DNA from: Pseudomonadota bacterium
Lineage (GTDB): Bacteria; Pseudomonadota; Gammaproteobacteria; Burkholderiales; Burkholderiaceae
Reading direction: 5' to 3'
Length of the DNA: 7,318 nt
NCBI GenBank assembly: GCA_023441105.1
Contig: JAEZQX010000158.1
Location: forward strand, 1-7,318
This document shows, in pieces, positions 6,419-7,318 of the stretch; position 1 is the first letter of the stretch; each line of letters opens with the position of its first letter. The notes below the pieces were generated by a model. That model was not told the origin of the DNA, made no database searches, and saw only the letters and a program-made list of their open reading frames with translations. Both the position numbers and the translations under genes were made by a program.

Positions 6419-6441
6419 AGTGCTCGAAAGTGAAACTTTGA
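6415..6441. repeat. TCAAAGT/ACTTTGA inverted repeat between the divergent promoters
   Basis: TCAAAGT (6415-6421) and ACTTTGA (6435-6441) are perfect inverted repeats 13 bases apart. Inside, AAAGTG is repeated directly at 6417-6422 and 6427-6432 (10 bases apart), and AAAGT-GAA-ACTTT is a tighter inverted repeat (6427-6439). A further ACTTTGA lies at 6303-6309. The element overlaps the phasin -35 box and touches the possible thioesterase -10 box, a good place for a shared regulator. Confidence 0.45.
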
Positions 6442-6445
6442 TAAT
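6440..6445 (+). promoter_or_regulatory. Possible -10 box of the thioesterase gene
   Basis: GATAAT matches the -10 consensus at five of six positions, but no fair -35 box is found 16-18 bases upstream. If used, transcription would begin near 6452, only about six bases before the ATG at 6458, giving a near-leaderless mRNA. The absence of a clear Shine-Dalgarno agrees with this. Confidence 0.35.
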
Positions 6446-6457
6446 TCAGGCCTCATC

Positions 6458-6895
6458 ATGGAAGCCAGCGATCCGCTCCGCCGCGACCAGTACCCGTATC
6501 TGCAGGCCATCACCACCCGCTGGGCGGACAACGACGTCTACGGCCACGTCAACAACGTCGTCTACTTCTCCTATTTCGATACGGTGGTGAACCAGTACCT
6601 CATCGAGAAGCAGGTGCTCGACATCCATCGCGGCGAGGTGATCGGGCTGGTGGTGGAAAACACCTGCCGCTACTTCCAGTCGATCCAGTTTCCCGACCGC
6701 GTTCACGCCGGCATCCAGGTCCAGCGCCTCGGCACCAGTTCGGTGATCTACCGCATCGGCCTGTTCTGCAACGAGCAGGCGGTACCGGCCGCCCAAGGGC
6801 GCTTCGTCCACGTCTACGTCGACCGCGAGACCCGCAAGCCGGTGCCGCTGCCGCCGGCGTTGCGCGCGGCGCTGGCCCCGCTGGTCCGCGACTGA
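6458..6895 (+). CDS. Hot-dog fold acyl-CoA thioesterase (4HBT/YbgC/FadM type)
   Basis: This 145-residue cytoplasmic protein belongs to the hot-dog thioesterases that hydrolyse acyl-CoA (or related) thioesters to a free acid and CoA. The family motif is clear: RWADNDVYGHVNNVVYFSYF at about residues 21-40, with Asp24/Asp26 before GHVNN; Asp26 is the likely catalytic acid. The central helix follows (about 35-50), then beta strands with CRYFQSIQFPDRVHAGIQVQ at 70-89, SSVIYRIGLF at 94-103 and the terminal strand RFVHVYVDRET at 115-125. The length is typical of the single-domain family. Substrate cannot be read from sequence. ATG 6458 has only a weak AGG upstream (6448-6450). It is divergent from the phasin gene across a 180-base shared control region, so a role in releasing or recycling acyl chains beside PHA metabolism is possible but inferred. 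Confidence 0.9.
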   Translation: MEASDPLRRDQYPYLQAITTRWADNDVYGHVNNVVYFSYFDTVVNQYLIEKQVLDIHRGEVIGLVVENTCRYFQSIQFPDRVHAGIQVQRLGTSSVIYRIGLFCNEQAVPAAQGRFVHVYVDRETRKPVPLPPALRAALAPLVRD

Positions 6896-6931
6896 CGTTC
6901 GCGTGGTTTATTGGATCCGGAATGTAACGCT

Positions 6932-6961
6932 TTGATCCTTATGCCAGATCGGACCTAGAAT
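6932..6961 (+). promoter_or_regulatory. Sigma-70-like promoter for the exported Lys/Ala-rich protein
   Basis: TTGATC (6932-6937) is separated by 18 bases from TAGAAT (6956-6961, five of six). Transcription would start near 6968, leaving a short leader with GGAGG before the ATG at 6984. I see no terminator between the thioesterase stop and this promoter, so readthrough is also possible. Confidence 0.5.
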
Positions 6962-6983
6962 CAGCCGCTTTCGGAGGCGGCGG

Positions 6984-7318
6984 ATGAGACTGGCGGGGTT
7001 GCTGGCGGGATGGGTGATGGTGGCGGCGCTGGCCGCAAGCGCGCTCCCGACGGCAGCGGCAGCGACCGCCGGCAAGCCAGCCGCCAAGTCAGCCACCAAG
7101 CAGGCCGCCAGCAAGCAGGCCACGAGGCAGAAGGCTGCCGGCCAGACGGCCGCCAAGCCTGCCGCGAAGAAGGCATCTCCCAGTTCGGCCGCCGCCCGCA
7201 AGAAACCTGCGGCGAAGGCGTCGAGCAAGGCGGCGTCATCGTCCGCCGGCGCGGCCACGCGAGCTTCCAGTCGCAAGGCCGGCAAGGGCGCATCGGCGCC
7301 GGCCGCGGCCCCGCAGTC
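6984..7318 (+). CDS. Exported protein with Lys/Ala-rich N-terminal region (partial, runs off the window)
   Basis: The frame opens at ATG 6984 with GGAGG at 6973-6977, six bases upstream, and stays open to the window end (111 codons). Residues 1 to about 27 look like a signal peptide: MR, then a hydrophobic stretch (LAGLLAGWVMVAALAASA), then an Ala-rich cleavage zone. The rest is a low-complexity, histone-H1-like stretch of KPAAK/SKQA-type repeats: 14 Lys and 4 Arg from residue 31 on, and no Asp or Glu in all 111 residues. A short DNA repeat (AAGCAGGCC at 7098-7106 and 7113-7121) shows that it partly grew by duplication. Such tails can bind anionic surfaces such as peptidoglycan, lipopolysaccharide or nucleic acid. 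The functional domain lies beyond the window. A periplasmic peptidoglycan enzyme such as a D-Ala-D-Ala endopeptidase is one guess, not supported by any visible motif. Confidence 0.75.
   Translation, partial: MRLAGLLAGWVMVAALAASALPTAAAATAGKPAAKSATKQAASKQATRQKAAGQTAAKPAAKKASPSSAAARKKPAAKASSKAASSSAGAATRASSRKAGKGASAPAAAPQ

Noticed and set aside
6908..7293. Minus-strand open frames opposite the last gene
   Set aside because: They mirror the Lys/Ala repeat codons; the plus strand has a promoter, GGAGG and a signal peptide.

Overview
This window is high-GC DNA with gammaproteobacterial-type flagellar proteins: a FlgJ fused to a muramidase, and FlgI/FlgK/FlgL of the peritrichous/polar type. Together with a phasin and an EAL-HDOD protein directly after flgL, this suggests the Xanthomonadaceae (a Lysobacter/Luteimonas/Xanthomonas relative). 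That placement is inferred from protein character and codon use, not from a database search.

Positions 1-4362 hold the 3' end of a flagellar rod/ring/hook operon on the + strand: flgI (3' part only), flgJ, flgK and flgL. The genes are packed tightly: flgI and flgJ share one base, flgJ and flgK are 25 bases apart, and flgK and flgL are 2 bases apart. Their products are the P-ring, the rod cap/peptidoglycan hydrolase and the two hook-filament junction proteins. The visible flgI frame carries an in-frame TAG at 83-85, inside the conserved FlgI core, so it is either a pseudogene, a recoded gene or a base-calling error. This is the most important anomaly in the window. The flagellar run ends at flgL; no flagellin gene follows.

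Positions 4363-5630 hold a 74-base spacer with palindromes, then a + strand gene for an EAL-HDOD signalling protein whose EAL half has lost its catalytic residues. It is probably a non-enzymatic regulator, and its position suggests a link to motility. A strong hairpin with an A-tract on its left side (5633-5677) separates it from the convergent gene and terminates the minus-strand transcript.

Positions 5735-6895 hold a divergent pair: a phasin (minus) and a YbgC/FadM-type hot-dog acyl-CoA thioesterase (plus). The 180-base region between them has a good sigma-70-like promoter for the phasin, a possible promoter for the thioesterase, and several short repeats that look like operators. The two genes may both relate to acyl-CoA/polyhydroxyalkanoate metabolism.

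Positions 6932-7318 hold a promoter, a good ribosome binding site and the start of an exported protein whose N-terminal region is extremely Lys/Ala-rich and has no acidic residue. It runs off the window, so its functional domain is not visible. No RNA gene, CRISPR array or insertion sequence was seen, and no gene-free stretch exceeds 300 bases.
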